From JAKEFM01 sp035695825 (lineage in GTDB: Bacteria; Planctomycetota; UBA1135; JAKEFM01), in NCBI GenBank assembly GCA_035695825.1, contig DASRRH010000026.1, positions 124,001 to 188,000 on the forward strand: 64,000 bases of DNA, given 5' to 3'. The notes under the pieces were generated by a model. That model was not told where the DNA came from and made no database searches. It was given only the letters and a program-made list of their open reading frames with translations. Below, piece after piece: positions 1 to 9,071 of this stretch (positions within the stretch are counted from its first letter, which is position 1; each line of letters begins with the position of its first letter). The translations under genes were made by a program, and so were the position numbers.

Positions 1-186
1 AGCCTGAGACTTGAACGCGCCCGGGGGCGGACGCGGGCCTCGGACAAAGCGGCGGCCTCCGGGCCCGGGACGGACGGTCGAGGCCGTGGCGGACGCGGAG
101 GGGGGGGAGATGCGGGCCCGGCGCGAGAGCGGGGATGAGCGGAGCGAGGAGGCGTCCCGCTTTTTTTCTTTCGCTCTGGCCGCAGC

Positions 187-780
187 TTGCGGAAGGGGGG
201 GCAGCGTGGGATCGAGCGACTCCTCGCCGCCGTGGACCGGGACGGCCTCCGGGACCGGCGCGACCGCGCGATCCTGCGGCTTCTCTGGGATCTGGCCCTC
301 CGGCGCGGAGAGATCACCTCCCCCCGGGTCGGGGATCTCGACCTCCTCGGGACGTTTCTCGGGGCCTCAGAAAAGAGAGCGCCTCACGGGAGTCGGTCGA
401 GGAGGTTCCCGTCCCTAACGTCGCGGCGCTCGGGGCCTACCTCGCGGCGCGTCCGCCGGCGGCCTCGTCGGAGGAGACGCTCTTCCTCGCGCTCGACCGA
501 GCGCACCCTGGCACCCCTCGCTCCTCCGCGGACGGGATCCCCGACCTCCTCGAACGTCTCGGGCTCCCGGCAGGCCTCCGGGAACGGATTGCTCCGCACC
601 GCATCCGGCGCCCGGCGATTACTGAGGCCGTCGACCTCTCGGTGGGGATGTCCGCAGCGTCCGGGCCTTCTCAAGGCCCGCGAGGGTCGAGACGCTCCTC
701 CGATTCGATGACCGGCGGCAGCACGAAGGCGGGAAGGTCGGGGCCCTCGTCGCCGCGGCCCTGCAGACGGCCGTCCGCAC
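187..780 (+). pseudogene. Decayed tyrosine recombinase (integrase remnant 1)
   Basis: Recombinase-like segments are spread over three reading frames, so this is a broken gene. Frame 1 from 187 gives the start of the catalytic domain with the expected arginine box (LALRRGEI, then VGDLDL). Near 365-400 the similarity moves to another frame (VPNVAALGAYLAARPPA, then PHRIRRPAITEA, the HxxR box). Near 630-647 it moves again (DVRSVRAFSR, VETLLRFDD). Two catalytic positions are also lost: the usual box-III His of SRHA is SRPA, and the nucleophilic Tyr of LLRYDD is Phe. No N-terminal core-binding domain is recognisable upstream. It lies about 100 bp before an FG-GAP gene, as remnant 2 does. The assignment to the tyrosine recombinase family is confident; the exact edges are not. 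Confidence 0.75.
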
Positions 781-879
781 GCAAGGGACCGCATGGATGC
801 GCGGTCCCATGGCGGCGGGCGGTATACTCGCTCGCGCCTCGCCGTAGCCCCGGTCGACTTGTTGAAGGAGGGAGCTGGC

Positions 880-2565
880 ATGGAGTGGAACCCGGTGCGG
901 AAATCCCGTTCGGCGTACGCAGGACTGATTGCGGCCCTATTCTTCGGGGGCCCGTCGGCCGTCCGGGCACAGTGTCCCTCGTACCCCTACTCGTTCCTTA
1001 CCATGAGCGGAGCGTCGAGCTTCGACCAGTTCGGGGCCTCGGCAGCGAGCGTGGGTGACGTGAACGGCGACGGCATTCCTGACCTTCTTGTCGGGGCGCC
1101 ATTCGCCGACCCGAGTGGCCTCTCGGCCGCGGGACAGGCGGTCCTCCTGGCTGGAGGGATCGGTACCGTCCTCCTTACGGTCAACGGGGCGGCGAGCGGC
1201 GATCTCATGGGACAGGCAGTTGCTGGCTCCGGCGATCTGAACGGTGATACCGTCGGCGATCTGCTAGTCGGAGCCCCCAACGCGGATCCTGCCGGGCTTT
1301 CCGCCGCCGGTGAAGTCTTGGCGATCTCCGGGGCGACCGGCGGAGTGCTCTACTCGCTCGCCGGCACGTCCCCTTCGGATCGGTTCGGTCAGGCCGTCTG
1401 CGTTGCTGGGGACGTGAATGCAGACGGAGTGCCGGACCTTCTCGTCGGAGCCCCATACGCCTCCCCTCTCGGCTTGAGCATGGCCGGGCTCGCCAGAGTA
1501 TTCTCCGGAAGCAGCGGCGCCCCGATCTTCCCGTTGCCATTGATCGGATCCGCAGTGAATCAGAACTTCGGGTATTCGGTGGCAGGGCCTGGAGACGTTG
1601 ACGGGGACGGGATCGCGGATCTATTCATCGGGGCACCTACCTCAAGCCAAGCGAAAGTGTTCTCTGGGGCCACGGGCGCACTGCTCCTCACGGTTTCAGG
1701 GATGGGCTATCTGGGCCGGTCCGTTGCAGGTCCGGGGGACATCAATGGAGATGGAACTCCGGACCTTCTCGCAGGCGACGCCATGACCGGGGGCGCCGCA
1801 TACTCGGGTGTCAACGGAACAGTCCTCTTCGCGGTTTCAGGGGGGGTGATGGCGGGCCCGGGCGACGTTACCCTCGACGGGGTGCCCGACGCGCTCGTCG
1901 GACGGCCAGCGCAGGGTCAAGCCGCTGTCTACTCTGGACTCTCAGGAGTACAAGTAGCGTCCTTCGGGACGCCACCGCTCGGAAGTGGGTGCCCTACCAC
2001 CATCGGCATGGCAGTGGCAGGCGCTGGGGACATCAATTCTGACGGAGTCGTGGACATGCTCGTGGGGGAGCCGTACGCCAATCCAGCCGCAGGCCTCGAC
2101 TGCGCTGGACAGGTGAAGGTCTGGTCATTTGTCGCCTATCCCGCGGGTAGCACGAGCTTCGGTGCTGGCTGCCCTGGCTCGAACGGTGCTTCGCCTGCGA
2201 TCTCGGCGAATGGTGTCCCTTGCCTCGGGAGTTCCGTCGGCATCAGTCTTTCGGGCGCTTTGAGCGGGACACCCGCGATCCTCATAGGAGGAGCCTCGTC
2301 GACCTCATGGCTGGGAGGTCCGCTTCCCCTCGACCTGGGACCTCTCGGGATTCCCGGATGTTTCCTGCGCGTCTCGGTGGACGCTTTGCTTCCGACGACG
2401 ACCACGGGTCCAGCTGGCGCCGGAGGCGCGTCTTTCTGGTTCACGATTCCCACCAGCTCGACGCTTCTCGGGCAGTTCGCCTTTTTTCAATGGTACGTCG
2501 TCGATCCCGGGCCGTTCGCGATCCCCGGCGTTACGTCACCGGGGCTCCAGGTCCTGCTCGGGTGA
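880..2565 (+). CDS. Secreted seven-repeat FG-GAP (beta-propeller) protein 1
   Basis: A 561-residue exported protein. The ATG at 880 follows a good AAGGAGGGAG ribosome site and gives a clear Sec signal peptide ending VRA before QC. Seven FG-GAP/VCBS repeats follow, each with a GDVNGDGIPDLLVGAP-type calcium loop, enough for one seven-bladed propeller. From about residue 425 a different module begins (FGAGCPGSNG) and runs to the C-terminus, ending GLQVLLG. The same module ends the FG-GAP proteins at 11014 and 59116 and is common in planctomycete secreted proteins. The function is unknown; such propellers usually bind ligands or proteins outside the cell. It stands alone, next to a decayed recombinase. 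Codon use is less extreme than in the core genes. Confidence 0.9.
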   Translation: MEWNPVRKSRSAYAGLIAALFFGGPSAVRAQCPSYPYSFLTMSGASSFDQFGASAASVGDVNGDGIPDLLVGAPFADPSGLSAAGQAVLLAGGIGTVLLTVNGAASGDLMGQAVAGSGDLNGDTVGDLLVGAPNADPAGLSAAGEVLAISGATGGVLYSLAGTSPSDRFGQAVCVAGDVNADGVPDLLVGAPYASPLGLSMAGLARVFSGSSGAPIFPLPLIGSAVNQNFGYSVAGPGDVDGDGIADLFIGAPTSSQAKVFSGATGALLLTVSGMGYLGRSVAGPGDINGDGTPDLLAGDAMTGGAAYSGVNGTVLFAVSGGVMAGPGDVTLDGVPDALVGRPAQGQAAVYSGLSGVQVASFGTPPLGSGCPTTIGMAVAGAGDINSDGVVDMLVGEPYANPAAGLDCAGQVKVWSFVAYPAGSTSFGAGCPGSNGASPAISANGVPCLGSSVGISLSGALSGTPAILIGGASSTSWLGGPLPLDLGPLGIPGCFLRVSVDALLPTTTTGPAGAGGASFWFTIPTSSTLLGQFAFFQWYVVDPGPFAIPGVTSPGLQVLLG

Positions 2566-2700
2566 CGTCTCCCGAGCGCGGACGACAGTCGCCCAGACTG
2601 CAACACCTCTCGTACAGCGGCGTTTTCTCGAGTTCGGAATGACGGATGAGGCAACGGAGTTCGACGTGGACCTGATTCAGACCGCGCAAGGACGGAACTG

Positions 2701-3354
2701 ATGCGGCCTGATTTAGCGCGAGGCCGTTGCGAACACGACCGATGCACATCCGTCGACGGCGAGGTCTACCGTGCCCTACTCGCTGACGGCACCGGAAGAC
2801 TCTTTTGCAAGGAGCACTACCTTCTCGACTTCTCGGAAGAGCATCTGGGCTACGAGATCGGTCGCCTGTTCTCTTCTATAGTCCGACGTCGCGGAGAAAC
2901 TCTGCCGGGTGATTTTGGGAATTTCCTCACGGAGTCCTTTGCCCTTCACCTCCGAAACCTCATCGACTTCATTTATCCAGCAGGTCTCTTCAGCGAAAAC
3001 CGGCCGCCGGATCCTGAATGGAGGAACCCGAGGGATATAGGGGCGGAGGAGTTCGTTGTGAGCGTCGCGGCGTGGCGAACCTCCAGAGGGAAGCCATCAC
3101 TCTCGATGAGGGAGGCGCGGACGAGGGCAAATCGCGAGGTGGCACATCTCACGATGGATCGAATCCGGGGGATCGGACCACGGAAACTCTGGTCGCCCGT
3201 CTCCCTTCTATGGGAGATCGTCCCTCTGTTCGGCTTGTTCCACACCCATGCTTCGGCTCAACGGTTACACGTGTCGATCGTTGAACGAATCAGGATGTTC
3301 GAAGAAGCGATCCCAAAGTTCCAGCAAGACTCGTTCGGAGCACCGTCGAGCTGA
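2701..3354 (+). CDS. Hypothetical protein with N-terminal Cys/His motif
   Basis: A 217-residue soluble protein that I cannot assign to a named family. The ATG is preceded by AAGGACGGAA. The N-terminus carries C10, H12, C15, C36 and H39, which could bind one zinc ion. The middle and C-terminus look helical. The pattern of a RNLIDFIYP stretch, followed about 80 residues later by NREVAHLTMDRI, resembles uncharacterised HEPN-like or AbiV-like small helical proteins; this is a weak resemblance by eye. There is no signal peptide. It lies between a secreted FG-GAP gene and an oppositely oriented exported protein and has no operon partner. The moderate GC content relative to neighbours suggests acquired DNA. 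Confidence 0.7.
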   Translation: MRPDLARGRCEHDRCTSVDGEVYRALLADGTGRLFCKEHYLLDFSEEHLGYEIGRLFSSIVRRRGETLPGDFGNFLTESFALHLRNLIDFIYPAGLFSENRPPDPEWRNPRDIGAEEFVVSVAAWRTSRGKPSLSMREARTRANREVAHLTMDRIRGIGPRKLWSPVSLLWEIVPLFGLFHTHASAQRLHVSIVERIRMFEEAIPKFQQDSFGAPSS

Positions 3355-3588
3355 ATCCTGGAAGGGGTTTCCCGGTATCGCACGGAGTGCTTCGCGCCCG
3401 TGGGCCCCCCTGGGCCAGGCGGAGGGTGCCGTCCTGCGGAGCTTGCGGCTGAGAGCGGACGAGTAGAAGTCCGTTTTCCTTTCGCTTCGGCCCCGCCTCG
3501 CAACGAAGGAGACCGCGAGGAGTTGACCGGGCGTCCCTCTCCGACCCGCTCTAGTCGGAGGTCATCCCGGAGGATCCGTACCGCTCGC

Positions 3589-4353
3589 CTACGGGGCGCG
3601 GAAGATAACCTTCCCCTCCTTGTCGAATAGAACGAGCGAAGAGGGACCCGTCTGCTCGACGGCTCCAGTTCGGGTCTTCTCAATCGCGGCACAGCCAAGA
3701 ACGGCCCGGTCTACTCCGGCCATTGATAGACTCAACTGGGGTCCTTGGGATGTCACAACGAGTACGGTTTCGGAGCGGGTCTCAGCTGGACCGTTCTTCC
3801 GGAAGAGGCTGAGATTCGGCCACCCATCACTCTCTACGGAGAGTGCCGCCGCGCCGCCGCCCTCTCGTCCGTAGAGATTGAAACTCGACCACCCCTCGGG
3901 AGCCACCGCGAGTCCAGCCCGAACCTCGCCGTCCTTGTCGGAAAGAACGAGGCTCGGGGAACCTGTAGCATCCACTCTGAGGACCGCCCCTAGCTTGCCG
4001 TCCTTCCCGCAAAGGTCCAGCCTCGGCAGGTCTTCGGAGTTCAGCGCGAGCATCCCCCCGGGCTCTCCGTTCTTCTTCCTGAGGAACAGCCCGGAAGCAC
4101 CGTTCGACGAGATCCCGAGCGCTGACCGCCATCCACCATCGGGCCCCATGACCTGGACCAAGGCTCTCCCGTCGCCGCCGACCTTGATCTCTACGGAACC
4201 CTTTCCGTCGGGAGCGCTCACGACCAGCGACCGCACCTTGAGGTCGCCGAACTCAGCGTCCGGGGCCGCCGGTCGCGTCTCCTGCCGCGCGAACGTGAAT
4301 CCCCCGAGCATGAGCAGGCCGGGGTAGACGATCCAGCGTTCCGAGGACCTCAT
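3589..4353 (-). CDS. Exported repetitive beta-solenoid-like protein
   Basis: A 254-residue protein of unknown function. The start at 4353 is chosen because AAGGAGAAC lies just upstream; the frame is open further but without a better start. The N-terminus (RWIVYPGLLMLGGFTFA) looks like a signal peptide or anchor. The body is built of about 25-30-residue repeats of the form LxLxxKDGxxxAxLxVxxxGxPSLxL, for example PSLVLSDKDGEVRAGLAV and LSLFRKNGPAETRSETVLVV. This periodicity fits a beta-solenoid or beta-hairpin stack, as in tail-fibre or surface proteins. The last copy ends LVLFDKEGKVIFRAP. It is divergent from the small exported protein at 4507. Confidence 0.75.
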   Translation of the reverse strand: MRSSERWIVYPGLLMLGGFTFARQETRPAAPDAEFGDLKVRSLVVSAPDGKGSVEIKVGGDGRALVQVMGPDGGWRSALGISSNGASGLFLRKKNGEPGGMLALNSEDLPRLDLCGKDGKLGAVLRVDATGSPSLVLSDKDGEVRAGLAVAPEGWSSFNLYGREGGGAAALSVESDGWPNLSLFRKNGPAETRSETVLVVTSQGPQLSLSMAGVDRAVLGCAAIEKTRTGAVEQTGPSSLVLFDKEGKVIFRAP

Positions 4354-4368
4354 CGGGGTTCTCCTTCC

Positions 4369-4386
4369 CGCCCTCCCCCGAGGGCG
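4369..4386 (-). promoter_or_regulatory. GC-rich hairpin in leader of the 4353 gene
   Basis: A perfect 7-bp inverted repeat (CGCCCTC / GAGGGCG) with a CCCC loop lies in the divergent region just upstream of the ribosome site of the minus-strand gene. It may form a leader hairpin. There is no T-run, so it is not a classic terminator. Confidence 0.25.
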
Positions 4387-4506
4387 GAGGGGGTGGCCGG
4401 GCAGGGTACCCGATCGGGGCTCGGCCTTCCCGGGGGCACCATCCGTCAAGTGTCGATAGACTCGGGCCACCCGTCCCCCCGTCCGATCGCTCCGGAAGGA
4501 GGATCC

Positions 4507-5064
4507 GTGCACGTCCGACTCCTCGCGCTCGCAGTCGCGCTCGTCATCGTCGCGCAGCCGCGATCATCGTCCGCCCAGTGCGTCCCCTTCCCGTCGGCCA
4601 ACAACGCGGGATGTGGCCCCCCCCCGGGATCTCGACCCTCCCTGGTCTGCACGAGTCTCCCAATCGTTGGGGGTACCCTCGGCTTCTGCGTCACGGCACC
4701 TTCAGGGGCATCGTGGACCGGGCCGATCCTCCCGGTGCTCCTTCTAGGAGCATGTAGCCCGAGCCTCCTTACTCCGCCGCCGATCCCCTTCCTCTGCAAC
4801 CTGCAACTTCCGCTCGGTTCCACCTGCTTGCTCGTGCTCGACCCGACTGCTTCCGTCATCGCGCCTCTCGTAACTGGGGTGAGCATTGCGTGTCCCTTCG
4901 CACCTTCAGGAGCGAACTCCTATTCGGGCTCCCTTTTCGCGATCCCGCCGGACCCCGCTCTCGCCGGGCTGTCGCTCTGCATGCAGGCGGCAGGAACCCT
5001 GGTCACACCTTCCACTTCCGCCTGCATCGCCGTCTCGGACGGCCTTCAGGTAACGATACTCTAG
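4507..5064 (+). CDS. Small exported Cys-containing protein (paralogue of 5110)
   Basis: A 185-residue secreted protein. The start is a GTG at 4507 with GGAAGGAGGA five bases upstream; it opens a clean signal peptide (HVRLLALAVALVIVAQPRSSSAQC). The mature part is small, hydrophobic and rich in Pro, Gly, Ser and Cys, with no known domain. Its C-terminus (FAIPPDPALAGLSLCMQAAG, later SDGLQVTIL) matches in layout both the next gene and the C-terminal end of the FG-GAP proteins (IP, LxG, Q, then a final S-x-G-L-x-V). The pair with the next gene, 45 bp downstream, looks like a tandem duplication. Function unknown. Confidence 0.8.
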   Translation: MHVRLLALAVALVIVAQPRSSSAQCVPFPSANNAGCGPPPGSRPSLVCTSLPIVGGTLGFCVTAPSGASWTGPILPVLLLGACSPSLLTPPPIPFLCNLQLPLGSTCLLVLDPTASVIAPLVTGVSIACPFAPSGANSYSGSLFAIPPDPALAGLSLCMQAAGTLVTPSTSACIAVSDGLQVTIL

Positions 5065-5109
5065 CCTCGCCCGAACCAGACCGCGGCCCCGTCCTCGAAG
5101 GGAATCTCC

Positions 5110-5601
5110 ATGGGTCTGCTCCTCATCCCGACCTCGCTTTTCCTGCTCGCCTTCGCCCTCTCCCCGCCGACGCTCGCGCAGTGCACCTACCTCGGCGCGC
5201 CTGGGTTTACCGGATGCGCTCCCGGCGGGGGGATCGCGCCTGGTCTACTTTGCCTGGGCGCAGTACAGGTCGGGACAAACCTCTCGCTCTTCGTCTCGAA
5301 CCCCACGCCATTCACCCTCTACTCCCTACTGTTGCTGGTGGGAGACTGCTCGAATCCAGCCGTTCCCGCCCCTACCGGGTCACCCGTGTGTCCACCTTCC
5401 GTCGTCGGCGGATGCTTCGCGTTCCTCAACCCAGGGGCCGCAGTCCCGGTCCCCCCGTCTCCGGGACCGATCCCTTGGTTCTTCTCCATCCCGAACGATG
5501 CAGCCCTCGTAGGGCAGACCGTTTGCGCCCAGGCCGTCGGCAACCTCTCGAACTTCTGCCTCGCCGTCACGAACGGCCTCTCGATCACGATCCTTCTCTA
5601 G
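5110..5601 (+). CDS. Small exported Cys-containing protein (paralogue of 4507)
   Basis: A 163-residue secreted protein that parallels its upstream neighbour: a signal peptide ending TLAQC, a Gly/Pro/Cys-rich mature part (GFTGCAPGGGIAPGLLC against NAGCGPPPGSRPSLVC in the neighbour), and the same C-terminal layout (FSIPNDAALVGQTVCAQAVG, later TNGLSITILL). The ATG follows AAGGGAA. The two genes are probably co-transcribed. The conserved cysteines suggest disulphides in an exported fold. No function can be named. Confidence 0.8.
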   Translation: MGLLLIPTSLFLLAFALSPPTLAQCTYLGAPGFTGCAPGGGIAPGLLCLGAVQVGTNLSLFVSNPTPFTLYSLLLLVGDCSNPAVPAPTGSPVCPPSVVGGCFAFLNPGAAVPVPPSPGPIPWFFSIPNDAALVGQTVCAQAVGNLSNFCLAVTNGLSITILL

Positions 5602-5630
5602 CGGCCCCTCTCCCTTCCGCGCCCGCCAAC

Positions 5631-8354
5631 ATGGTTCAAGCTAGTCGGCCGACCACGACAATTTCCACCCGACGTCGCACACTTTCACTCAAGCGTTGGC
5701 TGGCGATAGGTGCTGCGAGCGTCGTCGGGACAAGCATCGTTCTCCTTGCCCTTTATGTTGCTCGCGACCGCCTCGCAGACCTCATCAGCACGCCGACATG
5801 GGTGGTCATCGTCGGATTGCTCGTGGCAGGAGTCGGGTGCCTTCCCTGCGCACACGGCCGATGGCTCGCCTTCGTGGGACTGAAGCATCTCCCGACCTAT
5901 CCTCCTCTTTGGGTGGCCGGTCTCGGAGGCGCTGCTTTGCTCGCACTCGTGCTCGGGACTGTCACCGCAGTTCGCGGGAGCCTCGGTGCCTCGCCAGGGT
6001 ACTCCCGGGTGCTCACAAACGTCGGCATCGTCGGAGCGTCAGGGGTCGTTGTGCTGTTCCTCGCCTCCATGGCCGTTGTGGCCTGGCTAGGGCGAGCACG
6101 CCGCACGGCGTCGCCCGACCCGACCCCGGAGGACGTCAGCGATCTCTCCGCCGCGGGGTCGCTGCACGATTCGTTCGAGCGGCTGACGATCTGGCTTACG
6201 GACGATGCCCCGATCGTCCGCAATCAAGATGACGCCTTTGGTCACCGACGGATCGCACGGCGCATCGCGTCACGCTTGGTGGAGGAGCGGCCTCCCTCGC
6301 AGGCGGTCGTCGGCAAGTTCGGCGCAGGCAAGACGAGCCTTCACGCGCTCGTCGTAGCGGCGCTCGAGACGAGCGGACCCCATGCGCGACATGTTCACGT
6401 TGTTCGGATCGAGCTCTGGCCGTTCGAAACGCCGCGAGCGGCGGTGGAGGGAGTGATACGGGCGGTCGTGAATCAGGTCTCGCGTGAAGTTAACGTAGTT
6501 GCGCTTCGAGGGCTTCCGGAGTCGTACGTGGATGCCATGAGCGCGGCCGGCGGAATCTGGTCGACGATCGCGCGTGTCCAAGGTACGCCAACTAGTCCCC
6601 TCAAGGCGCTTGAGCGAATCGACGACATAGCGACGGCCATCGGTCACAGATTTGTCGTCTGGGTCGAGGATCTCGAACGTTTCGCGGGGTGCGGAGGAGA
6701 CAGTGTCCGGGAGTCGCCCGAGGAGGCCGAACGGCTGAACCCGATCCGCGCCTTGCTCTACGGACTCGACCGGCTCAAATCCGTGACGGTAGTCACGGCG
6801 ACGACAAGCCTCGGCGTGCGGTTTGACCTAGAGAAGATCGCGCGCTACGTGGAAACGCTTCCAGAGCTCGCGGATCACCAGGTAGCAAGGGTCGTTGCGA
6901 CGTTCCGCAATGGGTGCCGCGAACGGTACGACGTGATCGACCCCGCCGAGGCGAGGGTTCGCAAGGAACTCGATGCACTGGGTGACCAGCAGCAGTTGAA
7001 GATCCAGCGCGCTATCCGACAGCTCAAGATGGCGAAGGGGGTTCCCTCGCTGCCCGATGCGCTGGCCACCCTCTGCTCAACGCCCCGCGCCCTGAAGCAG
7101 GCCCTGCGGGCCGCGCTCGACACCTGGAGTCGGTTGCCAGGTGAAATCGACTTCGACGACTTGCTCCTCATGAGCATCCTCCGCGAAGCCCAGCCCGACG
7201 TCTTCGCTCTCGTGGGCCAACATGTTGATGCGTTGCGGGGACGCGGCTTCTCGGCGGACGACGCGCGCAGTGCCCGAGAAGCCTGGGACGCGGCGCTCAA
7301 GAGGGTGACGCCCGACGATCGAACGCGCCGTGCCATTGTTGCGGTCATCAAGTTCGTCTTCGACGACTATTCCGGCGAAATTAAACCGCAGGGCCTCAAG
7401 CAAAGCGGTCACGTGGAATACTGGGAGCGGTTCCTTTCTGTGCCGATTCTGCCGGAGGTCGAGAAGGATCAGAATGTCCTGCGTGTCGTCCGCGCGGACG
7501 ACGACGGCGAGCTTGTTCGCCTGCTGGAGGACGGTGGCCGCTCGGGCGCAGTGGAGTCGTTCGCCAGGTTGCTTTCCACGGACCGGCTGCGGCGACTGCT
7601 TGTGCCGCTCATCAGGAGGCGGTGCGCTGAGAACCCAGCCGATTGGGGAGAGGGCAATCCTCCCGGGATGATTCCGCTCTGGCGAATGTGGCTGAGGCGG
7701 TCGGAGCGCGGAGAACTCGCACCTTCGGCCGTTCTTGAGGGGGTTCGCCAGGCGCTAGCCGAATCAGTTCCTCGACAGCTCTACCTCGCCGTATGGATCG
7801 AGGATTACTTCGTGTTTCCTTCTGACACAGTGCATCACATGCTGGGCACGGGGGGCACTTCGCTCGCATCCGAGTGCAAGCAATACCTACGAGACCTGAT
7901 CGTGACAACCTACGCGGAGAAGCCGGACGCCCTGGCAGATGCGGTCGTGGGGGCACCAGTCCCGACGCTGCTCTGGGCTTGTTGGGGTATCGACAGAGTT
8001 CGGGCGGGAACGATGGCCGGTCTGCCCTTTGCCTCATGGCCGAGGCTTGCAGCGACGATTCTCGACGCGGCCCGGCGCAGGCCGGTGGATCTCCTTCCGC
8101 AGATTGCTGGCTTGGTCTCTCATGAGTCGGTGGTGGTCGCTCGTTCCGGAGAGCCCACGCGCCGCTACGACTTCGATGCCGCGGCTGCGGCGAACCTATT
8201 CGGTAGCCCTGATGCGGTCCTCGATGTCTTCGAGCTTCAGAGTCCATCGCAGTGGCCCGGGATCGGTCACGTTGAGGCCGTATTCAAGGCCGTCCAACAG
8301 CGACGCCGCCCTCGACCGGGTGAGAGCGACAGCGGCGAATCTCTGGCTATGTGA
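5631..8354 (+). CDS. Membrane-anchored KAP-like P-loop NTPase
   Basis: A 907-residue protein. The N-terminal 180 residues contain four predicted membrane helices (for example WLAIGAASVVGTSIVLLALY and VGIVGASGVVVLFLASMAVV). A P-loop NTPase domain follows with Walker A GKFGAGKTS at about residues 228-236 and Walker B FVVWVEDLERF at about 340. The acidic Walker B followed by a lost-strand layout, and the membrane segments, fit the KAP NTPase family, whose members are often plasmid- or defence-associated. The rest (about 400 residues) is helical and unassigned. The ATG has no strong ribosome site, so the start is moderate. The next partner gene is absent; a 700-bp gene-poor stretch follows. The family call is from motifs only. 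Confidence 0.75.
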   Translation: MVQASRPTTTISTRRRTLSLKRWLAIGAASVVGTSIVLLALYVARDRLADLISTPTWVVIVGLLVAGVGCLPCAHGRWLAFVGLKHLPTYPPLWVAGLGGAALLALVLGTVTAVRGSLGASPGYSRVLTNVGIVGASGVVVLFLASMAVVAWLGRARRTASPDPTPEDVSDLSAAGSLHDSFERLTIWLTDDAPIVRNQDDAFGHRRIARRIASRLVEERPPSQAVVGKFGAGKTSLHALVVAALETSGPHARHVHVVRIELWPFETPRAAVEGVIRAVVNQVSREVNVVALRGLPESYVDAMSAAGGIWSTIARVQGTPTSPLKALERIDDIATAIGHRFVVWVEDLERFAGCGGDSVRESPEEAERLNPIRALLYGLDRLKSVTVVTATTSLGVRFDLEKIARYVETLPELADHQVARVVATFRNGCRERYDVIDPAEARVRKELDALGDQQQLKIQRAIRQLKMAKGVPSLPDALATLCSTPRALKQALRAALDTWSRLPGEIDFDDLLLMSILREAQPDVFALVGQHVDALRGRGFSADDARSAREAWDAALKRVTPDDRTRRAIVAVIKFVFDDYSGEIKPQGLKQSGHVEYWERFLSVPILPEVEKDQNVLRVVRADDDGELVRLLEDGGRSGAVESFARLLSTDRLRRLLVPLIRRRCAENPADWGEGNPPGMIPLWRMWLRRSERGELAPSAVLEGVRQALAESVPRQLYLAVWIEDYFVFPSDTVHHMLGTGGTSLASECKQYLRDLIVTTYAEKPDALADAVVGAPVPTLLWACWGIDRVRAGTMAGLPFASWPRLAATILDAARRRPVDLLPQIAGLVSHESVVVARSGEPTRRYDFDAAAAANLFGSPDAVLDVFELQSPSQWPGIGHVEAVFKAVQQRRRPRPGESDSGESLAM

Positions 8355-8699
8355 TTGCCACTATTCCCAAACGGGGGAAGCCAACCTGGGTACGGTCACG
8401 GGGATCGAGGGAATCCCCAGGGGTGGGGCATCTCGGTCGGCGAGGGAGGGGGTGGAGGATCTGTCGGCTTTCGTGGTCCGCCCCTACCCCGCCTCGGGCT
8501 CTGATCGTCGGCATGACAGTGTGTGTCGATGGGGTGGGCTGCATCGGGCCGTGGTCAGGCTCGTGCCACTGTCCTGGCGTCACGGATGGGCTTTCGAGTA
8601 CGGTCCTCCCGTAGCCACCGCGCGTTCCGGGCCGCGGAACAAGGTCCGTTCGAGGAGGGCAAGTCGGTGCCGCTGGTCGGCTCCCGAACCCTTCGACCC

Positions 8700-8993
8700 T
8701 CAGCCTCCGCGATCTCCTCCCTCGCCTGGGTCGTGGTCGCCGCCGGCCCGGCGAAACCGCAGCGCGCGCCTCTGCATCCGCTCCAGTTCCTGCACCCGCT
8801 CGCGGGCCGACTTGAACGGGGGAGCCGGACGCGAGCCGCGCCGGAGGGCCGGATCGCGAACGACGCTGAGCACGAAGCGCAGCGCAGTGGCGTTCCACTT
8901 CTCCGCCCCCTCAACGGAGCCCGGGACGATCCGCTCCCGGACCGCTCGTTCCGCGTGCGCGAGCGAGCGGCGCCGGGGAAGCGACGGGCGCGA
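8700..8993 (-). other. Open frame without start codon in a gene-poor stretch
   Basis: Between the KAP-like gene and the next minus-strand gene (about 8355-9071) I see no convincing gene. One minus-strand frame of 98 codons looks protein-like (AHAERAVRERIVPGSVEGAE, later KSARERVQELERMQRR) but it starts directly after a stop and has no credible start codon. It could be a remnant of a lost gene. No repeats, hairpins or promoters stand out in the rest of the stretch. Confidence 0.2.
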
Positions 8994-9071
8994 TCAACGC
9001 GATCCTCACGCACGGCCGAATCAAGTCCCCCGTGTAGGAGGAGACCGTCCCTCCGGCGCGCTGAGGGGCTC

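Noticed and set aside
8355..9071. Several open frames on both strands in the gene-poor stretch
   Set aside because: They are Arg/Pro/Ser-rich shadows with no ribosome sites or domains. Only one start-less frame (8700-8993) looked protein-like and is listed with low confidence.
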